Positions 35,128 to 45,748 of a stretch of DNA of 64,000 bases are shown in pieces; the first letter of the stretch is position 1, and each line of letters starts with the position of its first letter. Under the pieces are notes generated by a model that saw nothing but the letters and a program-made list of their open reading frames with translations, did no database searches and was not told where the DNA came from. Position numbers and translations under genes: made by a program. The DNA comes from Flavobacterium sp. JAD_PAG50586_2. GTDB taxonomy: Bacteria > Bacteroidota > Bacteroidia > Flavobacteriales > Flavobacteriaceae. Location: NCBI GenBank assembly GCA_023213215.1, contig CP096136.1, positions 992,001 to 1,056,000 on the forward strand, read 5' to 3'.

Positions 35128-37135
35128 GTAAGAACGAATTGTTCGAACGCAACTGAGTATCGTCATTACTATCTGTTCCAATAGACATTCTGGAGTTGTT
35201 ATTGGCTTGGGCATTATGTGACAAGTCAATTCCGGAACGTCTGTAAGCCGGCTCTTTTTCCATCTCCTCAATTTTTGAAGGATTGTTATGGAACTTATAG
35301 TTGAACTCCTTTAATTTCTTTCTTCTGTCGTCAGCTCTGTGTTTCAAAGTTTCTTCGATAGTCATTTCAACCGGAGAGATATCTTCAAATTGGCTTACTA
35401 ATGAAGTTGGTTTTTCAATTGAATCTGATTTCATCGTGATATTCAACTCAGGTGCAATTGGCTCTTCGATTGGAGCTGCAGCAGCTGGTTTCGAATTCAA
35501 CAAGTCGTTCTCCAACTCCATGTATTCCTCCAAAGAATATTTGATGATTCCTTCTTCGTTAAGCTCTGTTACCGGTACAAATTCTACTGGTTCGTTAACA
35601 ACGATTTCGTTTACCGATTCTGATAAATCAAAAAAGATTTTAGTTTCCTGAACTGCTTCAACTGGTTTCACTTCTTCTACTCTTTCGAATGTTGGCATAG
35701 CCGGGATATCAAAAGTGAAGGTGATCTGCTCTTCCTCGCTCTGAACTTGTTTCAGAGTCTCATCCTTAATAGTCTGAGGCTCAATTACCCTCATTTCCTT
35801 CACTTCCGGAGTGGTTACCTTAAAGTCGATGTCATTGATTGGTGAAACGATTTCGAAAGTAACATCAAGGTTCCTGATGAAGTGATTCATGGCAATCAAT
35901 TCGTTTTCATTGATAACAGCAGTCGGAGTCAAAACTTCGGTTTCTATTTCGGCCACAATTGGAGCTTCTATTTCCAATTCGTCTTCAATTAATTCGAAAA
36001 CGATTTTCTCTTCAGAAACTTGTTTTGGAGTTTCCATTTCAGCCTGGAAAACTTCCACAGCTTTCTGTGTTAGATCGCGAACCAATTTCTGGTCATCCTC
36101 TAAAGCGTGAACGATTTTCTTAACTTCTGTATTTACGATGCCGTTTTGTTGTTCTACGTTAAATCCCGTAGCAATAATGGTAACCGCGATAGCTTCTCCA
36201 AGAGATTCATCTTCACCAACACCCATGATGATGTTAGCATTGTGTCCGGCTTCTGACTGAATGTGGTCATTGATTTCTCCAATTTCGTCGATAGTGATTT
36301 CGTTAGAACCTGAAACGATAAGCAACAATACGTTTTTAGCTCCTGAAATTTTATTGTCATTCAACAACGGTGAATCCAAAGCAGTAATAATTGCTTCTTT
36401 AGCACGGTTATCGCCTGTAGCAACTGACGAACCCATGATAGCTGTTCCGCTGTTAGATAAAACTGTTTTGGCGTCTTTTAAATCGATATTCTGAGTATAG
36501 TGGTGTGTAATTACTTCCGCAATTCCGCGTGAAGCCGTAGCCAACACTTCATCCGCTTTAGAGAATCCGGCTTTGAAACCAAGATTTCCGTAAACTTCCC
36601 TCAATTTGTTATTATTGATAACAATCAAAGAATCTACCTGTTTCCTTAATTTTTCAACACCCAATAAAGCCTGCTCAGCACGCACTTTCCCTTCAAACTG
36701 GAACGGAATGGTTACGATTCCAACAGTAAGGATGTCTCTTTCCTTAGCCAATTGAGCGATTACAGGTGCTGCACCAGTTCCAGTTCCACCACCCATTCCT
36801 GCGGTAATGAAAACCATTTTGGTATTGGTATCCAGCATCTTCTCGATGTCGCCAATGCTTTCAATGGCAGACTGTTGTCCAACATCCGGATTTGCTCCTG
36901 CACCAAGACCTTCAGTAAGGTTTACACCCAATTGAATCTTATTTGGCACTGGGCTGTTTTGAAGTGCCTGAGAGTCGGTGTTACAAACAATGAAATCTAC
37001 GCCTTTGATTCCTTGCTGGAACATGTGATTGATAGCGTTACTTCCTCCGCCACCAACTCCGATAACTTTTATAACATTTGATTGATTTTTTGGTAAATCA
37101 AATGAGATGTTTCCAAATTCTGAGTTGCTTATCAT
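35111..37135 (-). CDS. ftsZ: Cell division protein FtsZ, long form
   Basis: A 674-residue tubulin-like GTPase that forms the division ring. GVGGGGSNAINHM (residues 27-39) and the tubulin signature GGGTGTG (115-121) are intact, as is the T7-like NNNKLREVYGNLGF region. The GTPase core ends near residue 330. About 340 residues of acidic, Glu/Val/Pro-rich, probably disordered linker follow, then a conserved tail (AYRRSGIDLSHNAQ, then NNSFLHDNVD). The usual FtsZ is about 380 residues, but long forms are common in flavobacteria. It is the last gene of the dcw operon, 75 bases after ftsA. Confidence 0.97.
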   Translation of the reverse strand: MISNSEFGNISFDLPKNQSNVIKVIGVGGGGSNAINHMFQQGIKGVDFIVCNTDSQALQNSPVPNKIQLGVNLTEGLGAGANPDVGQQSAIESIGDIEKMLDTNTKMVFITAGMGGGTGTGAAPVIAQLAKERDILTVGIVTIPFQFEGKVRAEQALLGVEKLRKQVDSLIVINNNKLREVYGNLGFKAGFSKADEVLATASRGIAEVITHHYTQNIDLKDAKTVLSNSGTAIMGSSVATGDNRAKEAIITALDSPLLNDNKISGAKNVLLLIVSGSNEITIDEIGEINDHIQSEAGHNANIIMGVGEDESLGEAIAVTIIATGFNVEQQNGIVNTEVKKIVHALEDDQKLVRDLTQKAVEVFQAEMETPKQVSEEKIVFELIEDELEIEAPIVAEIETEVLTPTAVINENELIAMNHFIRNLDVTFEIVSPINDIDFKVTTPEVKEMRVIEPQTIKDETLKQVQSEEEQITFTFDIPAMPTFERVEEVKPVEAVQETKIFFDLSESVNEIVVNEPVEFVPVTELNEEGIIKYSLEEYMELENDLLNSKPAAAAPIEEPIAPELNITMKSDSIEKPTSLVSQFEDISPVEMTIEETLKHRADDRRKKLKEFNYKFHNNPSKIEEMEKEPAYRRSGIDLSHNAQANNNSRMSIGTDSNDDTQLRSNNSFLHDNVD

Positions 37136-37171
37136 ACTTCTTGGGTTTATTAGGTATTATATATTCTAATT

Positions 37172-37204
37172 TCTATTCTGTCTTGTTTCTGCTTTCTGCT
37201 TTCT
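37172..37204. repeat. Heptad repeat in the ftsA-ftsZ spacer
   Basis: TCT recurs at 37181, 37188, 37195 and 37202, exactly 7 bases apart, within TTTCTGC units on the plus strand. Confidence 0.55.
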
Positions 37205-37210
37205 GAACGC

Positions 37211-38602
37211 TTACTCAGCGTTATCTAAAAAGTCTTTGATCTTCTCCACATAACGGTCAAAAAAGGATCTTTTGATTTTATGCTCTGTCGTTTCGGTTTC
37301 CAGATTGATTTCTTCTTCTATTGCTTCGCTGGAAACTTCCTCTATTTTTTCTTCCACTGCAGCGGCAACCGGTTGTTGAACCACTTGTCTTGGAGCTTCT
37401 GTAAAAACTTCTTTCAATTCAATTTTATAGGCACTGTTCGAATTATTTTCGATGCTGTTCATTACCAATCCAACGGCTGTGGCGAATAATGGACTAGAAA
37501 TCTCTTCACTTGAATTTCCTGCCAGATGCTCATTCGGATAACCAATCCGGGTATCCATTCCGGTGATGTACTCTACCAGTTGCTTGATGTGTTTCAATTG
37601 CGAACCACCACCAGTCAATACGATTCCGGCAATAAGCTTCTTGCGCGGATCTTCGTGTCCGTACGCTTTGATTTCGGTGAAAACCTGCTCAATGATTTCA
37701 ACCACTCTGGCGTGGATGATTTTAGATAGATTCTTTAACGAAATCTCCTTTGGATCTCTTCCTCTTAATCCCGGAATCGAAACAATTTCGTTGTCTTTAT
37801 TTTCACCTGGCCACGCTGAACCAAATTTTGTTTTTAATAATTCGGCTTGTTTTTCTATAATCGAACAGCCTTCCTTGATGTCATCTGTGATCACATTTCC
37901 ACCAAAAGGAACTACTGCTGTGTGACGGATGATGCCATCCTTGAAAATAGCCAAGTCAGTTGTTCCACCACCAATATCAATCAGCGCAACACCTGCTTCT
38001 TTTTCTTCCTGGCTCAAAACGGCATCTGCTGAAGCCAATGGCTCCAAAGTCAATCCCGATAATTCAATCCCTGAACTCTGGATACATCTTCCCACATTTC
38101 GGATAGATGATGCCTGGCCAACAACAACGTGAAAACTTGCTTCCAGCCTTCCTCCGTACATTCCGATTGGCTCTTTAATTTCAGATTGCCCATCGATTTT
38201 GAATTCCTGTGGCAATACATGGATGATTTCCTCTCCAGGAAGCATTGCCAATTTGTTTACCTGGTCAATCAATAACTGGATATCCCTTCCGCTGATTACT
38301 TCTTCCGGGTTAGTCCGGATCACGTAATCCGTATGCTGAATGCTGCGAATGTGTTGTCCGGCAATACCCACCACCACATCGTTTATCTTATATCCTGAAT
38401 TTGCTTCTGCCTCAATAACTGCCTGCTGAATCGATTGAATGGTTTGAGTAATATTGTTTACAACACCACGCGCCACACCAAGACTTTTGGATTTTCCAAC
38501 ACCCAAAATTTCCAACTTCCCATACTCATTTTTCTTGCCAATCATGGCAACAATCTTCGTTGTCCCAATGTCTAATCCTACTGCAATATTCTCTTTTTCC
38601 AT
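37211..38602 (-). CDS. ftsA: Cell division protein FtsA
   Basis: A complete 463-residue actin-like ATPase that tethers FtsZ to the membrane. Motifs are AVGLDIGTTKIVAMIG (phosphate 1), the 1C domain (GVGKSKSLGVARGVV), GVALIDIGGGTTDLAIF (phosphate 2) and AGIVLTGGGSQLKHIKQLVE. After the ATPase core come about 50 linker residues rich in Glu, then KIKRSFFDRYVEKIKDFLDNAE, an amphipathic helix that would bind the membrane. It is co-transcribed with ftsQ (6-base gap). Confidence 0.96.
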   Translation of the reverse strand: MEKENIAVGLDIGTTKIVAMIGKKNEYGKLEILGVGKSKSLGVARGVVNNITQTIQSIQQAVIEAEANSGYKINDVVVGIAGQHIRSIQHTDYVIRTNPEEVISGRDIQLLIDQVNKLAMLPGEEIIHVLPQEFKIDGQSEIKEPIGMYGGRLEASFHVVVGQASSIRNVGRCIQSSGIELSGLTLEPLASADAVLSQEEKEAGVALIDIGGGTTDLAIFKDGIIRHTAVVPFGGNVITDDIKEGCSIIEKQAELLKTKFGSAWPGENKDNEIVSIPGLRGRDPKEISLKNLSKIIHARVVEIIEQVFTEIKAYGHEDPRKKLIAGIVLTGGGSQLKHIKQLVEYITGMDTRIGYPNEHLAGNSSEEISSPLFATAVGLVMNSIENNSNSAYKIELKEVFTEAPRQVVQQPVAAAVEEKIEEVSSEAIEEEINLETETTEHKIKRSFFDRYVEKIKDFLDNAE

Positions 38603-38608
38603 AATCTT

Positions 38609-39330
38609 CTATTTAATGCAAACCACTTGCTTAGTAAACTTCAGGTTAATCCTTTTGTATTTCGTCAGTGTACTGTCTGAAACTGCCTTCTGAAAAAACG
38701 CCTTATAATTTTTAAATTTCTTCTCAATGTTAATACTTCTGCCAAAATCGATTTTGTAATCGTAATTACGGTTCGCCATAACCAGGCTTCCGTTAGGCAA
38801 AACCTGCACACCAATGATATTTTTTTCAAAAACTCATCCTCCGCAATCATCCTTAAAACCTCAGATAATTTTTCCTTTTTTACTACCGTAATTTCCCCTG
38901 ATAAAAGTGGCACTCTAGCCGTATAATTATCCGACAACGGCATCTTATTTCCCTCATTGTCAATATAAAAAGAACCCGTCTCGTTAAACACTCTTCCAAT
39001 TGGTATTTTTTGTTTTACCACCGCTTTAAGAACGCCATCTACACTAACAAAAACATCCGCTTTCTGGATCATTTGCTGTTTACTGATAGTCGTCTCCAAT
39101 TTCCTCAAATCTAAATCAACTTTATGGATTGTTTTTAGGTCGCTATTTTTTTCTATTAACAATTTATTAACCATCTCAGCCTTTACAAAAGCAGTGTTTT
39201 CTCCTACGAAAACAACCTCGGTTTTTTTGATTTTCCGATGCTCATTTCGGTAAGAAGTGAACGAAAACAGGAAGATTACCGCGATAATCATCAATCCCAA
39301 TCTTATATTTGTCCAGTTGAAAACTTTCAT
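38609..39330 (-). CDS. ftsQ: Cell division protein FtsQ, frameshifted
   Basis: About 240 residues: a short cytoplasmic end, one membrane segment (LGLMIIAVIFLFSFTSY), a POTRA-like region (KTEVVFVGENTAFVKAEMVN) and a beta domain. The reading ends early unless one T is added to the seven-T run at 38820-38826 (plus strand). That restores DEFLKKNIIGVQVLPNGSLV and the normal ending. FtsQ links early and late divisome proteins in the periplasm. Its start overlaps murC by 4 bases. As it is essential in most bacteria, an error in the sequence is likelier than loss. Confidence 0.9.
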
Positions 39331-40667
39331 GATAAAGCCTGTTTAATTTTCGGAACTAATTCACCTATATCTCCCGCTCCGATTGTGACAATTATTTTCG
39401 AATTGCTTTCTAAAATTGCGGCAATTAAATCGGTTTTTGAGACTAATTTTTTATTGCTGTTTTCGATTTTTGAAAGCAGCCATTCTGACGTAATTCCTTC
39501 CATCGGTAATTCCCGTGCCGGATAAATATCCAACAGCAAAATTTCGTCAAATTGCGATAAACTTTTGGCAAAATCATCGGCAAAATCCTTAGTCCTGCTG
39601 AACAAATGGGGCTGAAAAATGGCTAGCACTTTCTGATTCGGATATAATTCGCGAACCGCCTGATGCACCGCATTGATTTCGGTCGGATGATGCGCATAAT
39701 CATCAATATAAACGAGGTTTTCATTTTTAATCTGATACGAAAACCTGCGCTGTATTCCTTTGAATGATGCCAGGGCTTTAGCAATGGACTCGGTTGGGGT
39801 ACCATAAGTCTTAGCCATTGCTAGAGCCATCAGGGCATTCATTAAATTGTGCCTTCCGGGCAAACCGAATTTTAGGTCTTTCATGATTTCGGATGGCGTC
39901 TGCACATCAAAAACATAAAAACCGTTTTCGATACGGATGTTGAAAGCTTTGTAGGTTGAATCCTCTTCTATTCCGGCAGTCAAACCCTTTAAAGGCAGCC
40001 CTTTCGGAACAAACAAATTATTTTTATCTTCTACTTTATCAGCAAATTCGCAGAACGAATCCTCAATGGCATTCTTGTCGCCATAAATGTCCAAATGATC
40101 CGCATCCATAGACGTTACACAGGCAATATTAGGATGCAGATGCAAAAACGAACGATCGAATTCATCCGCTTCGACAACGGTCACTGTTTTTCCGCTTCCG
40201 ATTAAATTGGAATTGTAATTTTCTACGATTCCACCAATAAAAGCAGTAACATCGGCACCACTTTCATACAAAATATGACCAAGTATGCTTGATGTTGTTG
40301 TTTTTCCATGCGTTCCTGCAACTGCGAAACAAAAGGTATCTTTCGTGATAATTCCCAAAACTTCGGCGCGTTTTTTAACCTGATATTCCCTTTCGATAAA
40401 ATAATTCCATTCCGAATGTGAAATTGGAACTGCCGGAGTGATAATTACCAACGTATTTTCTACATAATAATCCTGTGGAATCAAAGCGATACTGTCTTCA
40501 AAATGAATCGATATTCCTCCCGCAATCAATTCATCTGTAAGCATGGTCGGCGTTTTGTCATAACCGGAAACATTTTTGCCAATGTTCTGGAAATAACGGG
40601 CAAGGGCACTCATTCCGATGCCTCCGATGCCTATGAAATAAACGTTATGTATCTGACTTAAATTCAT
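39327..40667 (-). CDS. murC: UDP-N-acetylmuramate--L-alanine ligase
   Basis: A complete 446-residue Mur ligase that adds L-Ala to UDP-MurNAc in the cytoplasm. Motifs are FIGIGGIGMSALA (UDP site), VAGTHGKTTTSSILG (ATP loop, residues 117-131), EADEFDRSFLHL, and IDDYAHHPTEI (ADP-contacting). Length is normal. It lies between murG (45-base repeat-bearing spacer) and ftsQ. Confidence 0.97.
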   Translation of the reverse strand: MNLSQIHNVYFIGIGGIGMSALARYFQNIGKNVSGYDKTPTMLTDELIAGGISIHFEDSIALIPQDYYVENTLVIITPAVPISHSEWNYFIEREYQVKKRAEVLGIITKDTFCFAVAGTHGKTTTSSILGHILYESGADVTAFIGGIVENYNSNLIGSGKTVTVVEADEFDRSFLHLHPNIACVTSMDADHLDIYGDKNAIEDSFCEFADKVEDKNNLFVPKGLPLKGLTAGIEEDSTYKAFNIRIENGFYVFDVQTPSEIMKDLKFGLPGRHNLMNALMALAMAKTYGTPTESIAKALASFKGIQRRFSYQIKNENLVYIDDYAHHPTEINAVHQAVRELYPNQKVLAIFQPHLFSRTKDFADDFAKSLSQFDEILLLDIYPARELPMEGITSEWLLSKIENSNKKLVSKTDLIAAILESNSKIIVTIGAGDIGELVPKIKQALS

Positions 40668-40672
40668 TTTTT

Positions 40673-40708
40673 AAAGTTGCAAAGCCGTAAAGTGGCAGGG
40701 TTGCAAAG
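40673..40708. repeat. Octad repeat in the murG-murC spacer
   Basis: Units of 8 bases (AAAGTTGC, AAAGCCGT, AAAGTGGC, AGGGTTGC, AAAG) start at 40673, 40681, 40689, 40697 and 40705 on the plus strand, covering almost the whole spacer. Confidence 0.6.
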
Positions 40709-40712
40709 TTTT

Positions 40713-41804
40713 TTATTTTATTAGTTTTACTATTTGTTCTACTATGTCTTTTGTTGCGTTTGGCTTTGCGAGTTTTTTGATATTTTCGCTCAGTTCCTTT
40801 TGTAACTTTTCATCAAAAACCAAATTCGCAAAAGTGTGTTCAAAGGTGGCATCCAATTCACTTTCCTTGATTAGAATCGCACCGTTCCTCTCTACAATTG
40901 CTTTGGCATTTTTGGTTTGATGGTCTTCAGCTACATTCGGTGACGGAATGAATATCACTGGTTTTCCTACCAAACACAATTCGGAAACCGAGGAAGCTCC
41001 GGCACGTGAAATCACGAAATCGGCAGCTGCATAAACCAAATCCATTCGGTCAATAAACGAAAGTACCTGTACAATCTGACCATCATTAAAATGGTTATAA
41101 TCGTGGTAATACAGTTTTCCACATTGCCAAATAATCTGGATATCTTTGGAAACGATATTGTAAATTTCCTTTTCAATTAATTGGTTTATCCTTCTTGCAC
41201 CAAGGCTTCCGCCTAGAACCAAAAGTGTTTTTTTATTTGGATCTAAATTGAAATAACGGAGGGCTTCCTTTCTTTTGGAATCGATTTCCAATAAGTCCTG
41301 GCGCACCGGGTTTCCTGTGAATACGATTTTCTCTTTTGGAAAAAAGCGTTCTAAATTTTCATAAGCCACACAAATCGCTTTCGCCTTTTTGCTCAATATT
41401 TTGTTTGTAATTCCGGGATACGAATTTTGTTCCTGAATTACGGTTGGGATATCCAAACTGTTTGCCATTTGCAATAATGGTCCACTGGCAAAACCTCCAG
41501 TTCCTATTACAACATCTGGTTTAAATTGCTTGATTATTTTCCTTGATATTGTCAGACTGCTAATCAGTTTCAGTGGAAACATCATGTTTTGCAAGGTTAG
41601 CCTTCGTTGCAGGCCGGCAATCCAAAGTCCTTCGATCTTATACCCTGATTCTGGTACTTTCTGCATTTCCATTTTATCCTTTGCACCTACAAAAAGGAAT
41701 TCGGCATCCGGAAAACGCAATTTCAATTCATTGGCAATAGCGATCGCTGGGTAGATATGTCCACCCGTTCCGCCACCACTTAATATGAATTTATGATTTC
41801 CCAT
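40713..41804 (-). CDS. murG: UDP-GlcNAc--lipid I transferase MurG
   Basis: A complete 363-residue glycosyltransferase that makes lipid II on the cytoplasmic face of the inner membrane. Motifs are [17 protein letters not shown] (residues 11-27), the acceptor-side [27 protein letters not shown], and [23 protein letters not shown]. It abuts ftsW with no gap, so the two are co-translated. Confidence 0.97.
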   Translation of the reverse strand: MGNHKFILSGGGTGGHIYPAIAIANELKLRFPDAEFLFVGAKDKMEMQKVPESGYKIEGLWIAGLQRRLTLQNMMFPLKLISSLTISRKIIKQFKPDVVIGTGGFASGPLLQMANSLDIPTVIQEQNSYPGITNKILSKKAKAICVAYENLERFFPKEKIVFTGNPVRQDLLEIDSKRKEALRYFNLDPNKKTLLVLGGSLGARRINQLIEKEIYNIVSKDIQIIWQCGKLYYHDYNHFNDGQIVQVLSFIDRMDLVYAAADFVISRAGASSVSELCLVGKPVIFIPSPNVAEDHQTKNAKAIVERNGAILIKESELDATFEHTFANLVFDEKLQKELSENIKKLAKPNATKDIVEQIVKLIK

Positions 41805-43093
41805 TTATTTTTTGTTTAAAACAGCATCCATCGGATTGGCAGCATCCACAATTGAAAAATCTTCCAATTCTGCTGCTTCATCTTCTTGTAGTTGTTTATC
41901 GATAAGCTTTTGCAAAGCGTCTTCACGTTTTTGTTTTTCTTCTAACTCGGCTGCAACTTCCTCTTCTTTTTTGGTTACACTCAAAATAATTCCAAGCGCA
42001 ATACAGGTCATCCAAATCGAACTTCCTCCGCTACTGATTAAGGGTAATGTTTGTCCCGTTACCGGAAGTAATTCTACCGCAACTGCCATATTGGTTAACG
42101 CCTGAAAAATTATGGGGAAACCCAATCCGACGACGACTAATTTTCCGAAAAGGGAATTGGCTTTATGCGCAGCCACAACGAATCGGAATAGCAATAAAAT
42201 ATACATTCCTAAAACCAATAATCCACCAACCAATCCGTATTCCTCTACAATAATCGCGTAGATAAAATCGGATGAAGATTGTGGCAGGAAGTTTTTCTGT
42301 ATGCTTTTTCCAGGGCCAAGTCCGTATATTCCACCAGAAGCTATGGCAATTTTTGCCTTTTCAATCTGGTAGTCATCTTCATCGGGTTTGTCGCTGGTAA
42401 AATTATCGATACGGGCAATCCACGTATCCACACGATTAGGGAAAGCATCCGGAAAAGCTTTGGCTACCAGTATGAAAAAGTTAGTCCAATGATTCCGGCT
42501 CCAACGATTAGTCCAATATATTTTAGAGGATATTTTCCAATAAAAACCAACATCAACACCATCGAGAATATCAAGGCTGCCGTAGAGAAATTCGCCGGAA
42601 GGATAAAAATCAGTGTTATAAAAACTGGCGTCCACAGTTCCCAAAGCGAGTTTTGGAATGTAATTGGCGTCTCTCTCTTTTTGGATAAATATCTGGCCAC
42701 AAAAACATAAAGCACGATAGCTGCTAGTGTTGAGGACTGAAATGTAATTCCGATAAACGGAATGGAAATCCATCTACTGGCATTTGCACCTTCAATAATG
42801 GTTCCTTTTAACAATGTGTATATCAACAAGATCCACACTACTGGCAATAGGATTTTGGATATCGTTTTAAAATAGTGGTACGGTACTTTGTGGACTTTGT
42901 ATAAAATATAAAATCCAACCAAAACCTGAGCGGCATGTTTCAGCAAATAGGTAAAAGCATTGCCCGAACCGTGGCGCATGTAAGCCAAATTACTACTGGC
43001 ACTAAAAACAGGCATAAACGAAAACAGTGCCAACAAGGCAACGAATGCCCAGATGACTTTATCTCCATGTAAACTGTTTATTAGTTCTTTCAT
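41805..43093 (-). CDS. ftsW: Cell division protein FtsW (peptidoglycan glycosyltransferase), frameshifted
   Basis: About 429 residues with about ten membrane segments of the SEDS family, which polymerises lipid II at the septum. The frame from 43093 stops after LIVGAGIIGLTFSYW. One more A in the five-A run at 42475-42479 (plus strand) restores GLTFFILVAKAFPDAFPNRV. It then runs through GIYGLGPGKSIQKNFLPQS, FIYAIIVEEYGLVGG and LPLISSGGSSIW, all SEDS signatures. A charged C-terminal tail follows (EEEVAAELEEKQKREDALQK). Repair gives the normal length. Confidence 0.93.
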
Positions 43094-43105
43094 TTTTTGA
43101 GCTTT

Positions 43106-43180
43106 TAGCCATTAGCAGTTAGCTTCTAGCATTTTTAATTTCTATTTTTTGCTGATAGCTAATTGCTGACAGCTGACCGC
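43106..43180. repeat. Two heptad repeat blocks in the murD-ftsW spacer
   Basis: TAGC recurs at 43106, 43113, 43120 and 43127. A second block of four 7-base units (TGATAGC, TAATTGC, TGACAGC, TGACCGC) runs from 43153 to 43180. The spacing is exact in both. Confidence 0.65.
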
Positions 43181-43182
43181 TT

Positions 43183-44516
43183 TTATAAATTCTTCACCGC
43201 TGCCTTAAATTGATTTCCTCTGTCCTCATAGTTTTGAAATAAATCGAAACTTGCACAGGCTGGAGATAATAAAACGGCATCTCCTTTTTCTGCGATATGT
43301 TTGGCTGTAATAACGGCGTCGCGCATATTATCTACTTCTACCATCATATCTACCACATTACCAAAGGCATCGATTATTTTTTTGTTGTCGACACCAAGGC
43401 AGATAATGGCCTTTACTTTTTCCCTCACCAACGACATTATTTCGCTGTAATCATTTCCTTTATCAACACCACCGACAATCCAAACGGTTGGTACAGTCAT
43501 ACTGTCTAAAGCGAAGAAAGTGGCGTTTACATTGGTAGCTTTGCTATCATTGATGTATTGCACGTTTTGGATTTTGAGCACTTTTTCCAAACGATGCTCC
43601 ACACCTTGAAAATTGGACAGGCTCTCACGAATGGTCTGCTTTCTGATTTTCATCAGCTGCGCAACAGAAGTGGCTGCCATAGCGTTTTTCATGTTGTGCT
43701 TTCCTTCCAGGGAAACTTCTCCTGTTTTCATTTCGAATTCTTCGTTGTTGATGATGATGTCCATAGTATCGTTTTTTATAAATGCTCCGTTTTCAAAAGT
43801 TTTTGTCAGTGAAAATGGAATTAATTGGGCTTTTGTTTTATTTTTTTGAACCACTCAGAAATTGCTGCGTCATCTGCGTCATAAATGAGAAAATCATTCT
43901 CAGTTTGGTTCATTGTGATTCTAAATTTTGATGCGATATAGTTGTCATAATTATAGTCGTATCGGTCCAAATGATCCGGACTTATGTTTGTTATTATTGC
44001 TATATCAGGTCTGTAGGTTAGGATTCCGTCTAATTGGAAACTGCTCAACTCCAACACATAGCAATCATAATTCTCTTCGGCAACCTGCCACGCGAAACTC
44101 TTTCCGATGTTTCCTCCTAATCCTACGTTCAATCCGCCTTCCTTCAGCAAATGATAAGTAAGCATTGTGGTGGTTGTTTTTCCGTTGCTTCCTGTTATTC
44201 CGATGGTTTTGGCCTTGGTAAACTGCACTGCAAATTCAATTTCAGAAATTACCGGAATTCCCTTTTCCATAAGCTTCTTCACGATGGGTGCTTTCTCCGG
44301 AATTCCGGGACTTTTCATCACCACATCAGCATTCAGGATTAGGTTTTCGGTATGGGTTTCGTCTTCCCATTTAATCTCATATTGTTTAAGAACTTCTCGG
44401 TATTTATCTTTTATCTGTCCAAAATCTGAAACGAAAACATCGTATCCATGTTTCTTTCCCAAAATGGCTGTTCCCACACCACTTTCTCCGCCACCAAGTA
44501 TTACCAGTCTTTGCAT
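43183..44516 (-). CDS. murD: UDP-MurNAc-L-alanine--D-glutamate ligase, frameshifted
   Basis: About 445 residues. It adds D-Glu in the second Mur ligase step. LVILGGGESGVGTAIL is the UDP site and GITGSNGKTTTTML (residues 106-119) is the ATP loop. The frame breaks at AAISEWFKK; adding one T to the seven-T run at 43841-43847 (plus strand) gives EWFKKNKTKAQLIPFSLTK. It continues through NDSKATNVNATFFALDSM and LLSPACASFDLFQNYEDRG to the end. The start overlaps the mraY stop by one base. Confidence 0.94.
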
Positions 44517-45742
44517 TATCTCAATTTTAAGGTCACAATGGAAACGATGGCTAACAAAATGGCTACAATCCAGAAGCGGGTTACGATTTTACTTTCGTGG
44601 TAGCCCTTCTTCTGGTAATGGTGGTGCAATGGTGACATCAGGAAAATCCGTTTTCCTTCTCCGAACCTTCTTTTGGTGTATTTGAAATAAGCAACCTGCA
44701 TGATTACGGATAGATTTTCGGCAAAAAAGATTCCACACAATACCGGAAGAAGCATTTCCTTACGAACCGAGATAGCTAATACTGCAATGATTCCACCGAT
44801 GGTCAAACTTCCTGTATCACCCATAAAAACGGATGCCGGATAAGAATTATACCAAAGAAAACCGATTAATGCTCCAACAAAAGCGGCGATGAAAACCGTC
44901 ATTTCCCCCGAATTTGGGATGTACATAATATTCAGATAGCTGGAAAGGATAAGGTTACCCGAAACGAAAGCAAAAATTCCGAGTGCGAGTACTGATATTG
45001 CTGAAGTTCCGGCCGCTAAACCGTCGATTCCGTCAGTAAGATTTGCACCGTTTGAAACTGCGGTAATGATAAAAATTACGATTGGGATAAATACCAGCCA
45101 CGCCCAATTTTCATAGCCATCGCCAGTCCATTCGATGATTTTTGCATAATCCAGTTCGTTATTTTTTGTAAACGGAATTGTGGTTATTGTCGATTTGATT
45201 TCAACCGGAGATTGTGTAATCTGAGCTTCTGTCTGATTAAAATTGACTGTTTTATTAGATCTTTCTATTACCGTAACAGTTGGATTAAAATACAATACAG
45301 AACCCACGATCACACCTAAACCAACCTGGCCAATTACTTTGAAAATCCCTTTTAACCCCTGCTTGTCTTTTTTGAAGATTTTGATATAATCGTCGATAAA
45401 ACCGATGGTTCCCATCCAAAGTGTCGTCACGACCAAAAGGATGATGTAAATGTTATTCAATTTGGTTAATAACAAAACCGGAATTAATGTTGCTATGATA
45501 ATTATCAATCCACCCATTGTTGGCGTACCTGCTTTTTGGGTCTGACCTTCCAAACCAAGTTCCCTTACCGTTTCACCCACCTGTTGATTTCTTAGGAAAG
45601 TGATGATTTTTTTACCATAGATAGTGGAAATCATCAGCGAAAGTATCAACGCCAACGCCGAACGGAAAGTGATGTATTGGAAAACTCCAGCTCCGGGAAT
45701 GTCCATTGTTTTGTCTAGGTATTCAAATAAATAATATAGCAT
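44516..45742 (-). CDS. mraY: Phospho-MurNAc-pentapeptide transferase MraY
   Basis: A complete 408-residue inner-membrane enzyme that makes lipid I by moving phospho-MurNAc-pentapeptide to undecaprenyl phosphate. About ten membrane segments. Signatures are [32 protein letters not shown] (catalytic Asp pair), [12 protein letters not shown], and [12 protein letters not shown], plus [18 protein letters not shown]. It is longer than the Escherichia coli enzyme (360) because of an inserted periplasmic loop near residues 160-220, seen in other Bacteroidetes. Confidence 0.97.
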   Translation of the reverse strand: MLYYLFEYLDKTMDIPGAGVFQYITFRSALALILSLMISTIYGKKIITFLRNQQVGETVRELGLEGQTQKAGTPTMGGLIIIIATLIPVLLLTKLNNIYIILLVVTTLWMGTIGFIDDYIKIFKKDKQGLKGIFKVIGQVGLGVIVGSVLYFNPTVTVIERSNKTVNFNQTEAQITQSPVEIKSTITTIPFTKNNELDYAKIIEWTGDGYENWAWLVFIPIVIFIITAVSNGANLTDGIDGLAAGTSAISVLALGIFAFVSGNLILSSYLNIMYIPNSGEMTVFIAAFVGALIGFLWYNSYPASVFMGDTGSLTIGGIIAVLAISVRKEMLLPVLCGIFFAENLSVIMQVAYFKYTKRRFGEGKRIFLMSPLHHHYQKKGYHESKIVTRFWIVAILLAIVSIVTLKLR

Positions 45743-45748
45743 AGTCGG

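Noticed and set aside
42279..42710. 143-codon open frame antisense to ftsW
   Set aside because: It is opposite the SEDS core and lacks any start or regulatory signal of its own.
44167..44685. Long open frame antisense to murD and mraY
   Set aside because: It lies wholly opposite well-identified essential genes, has no domain, and its length reflects codon use on the coding strand.
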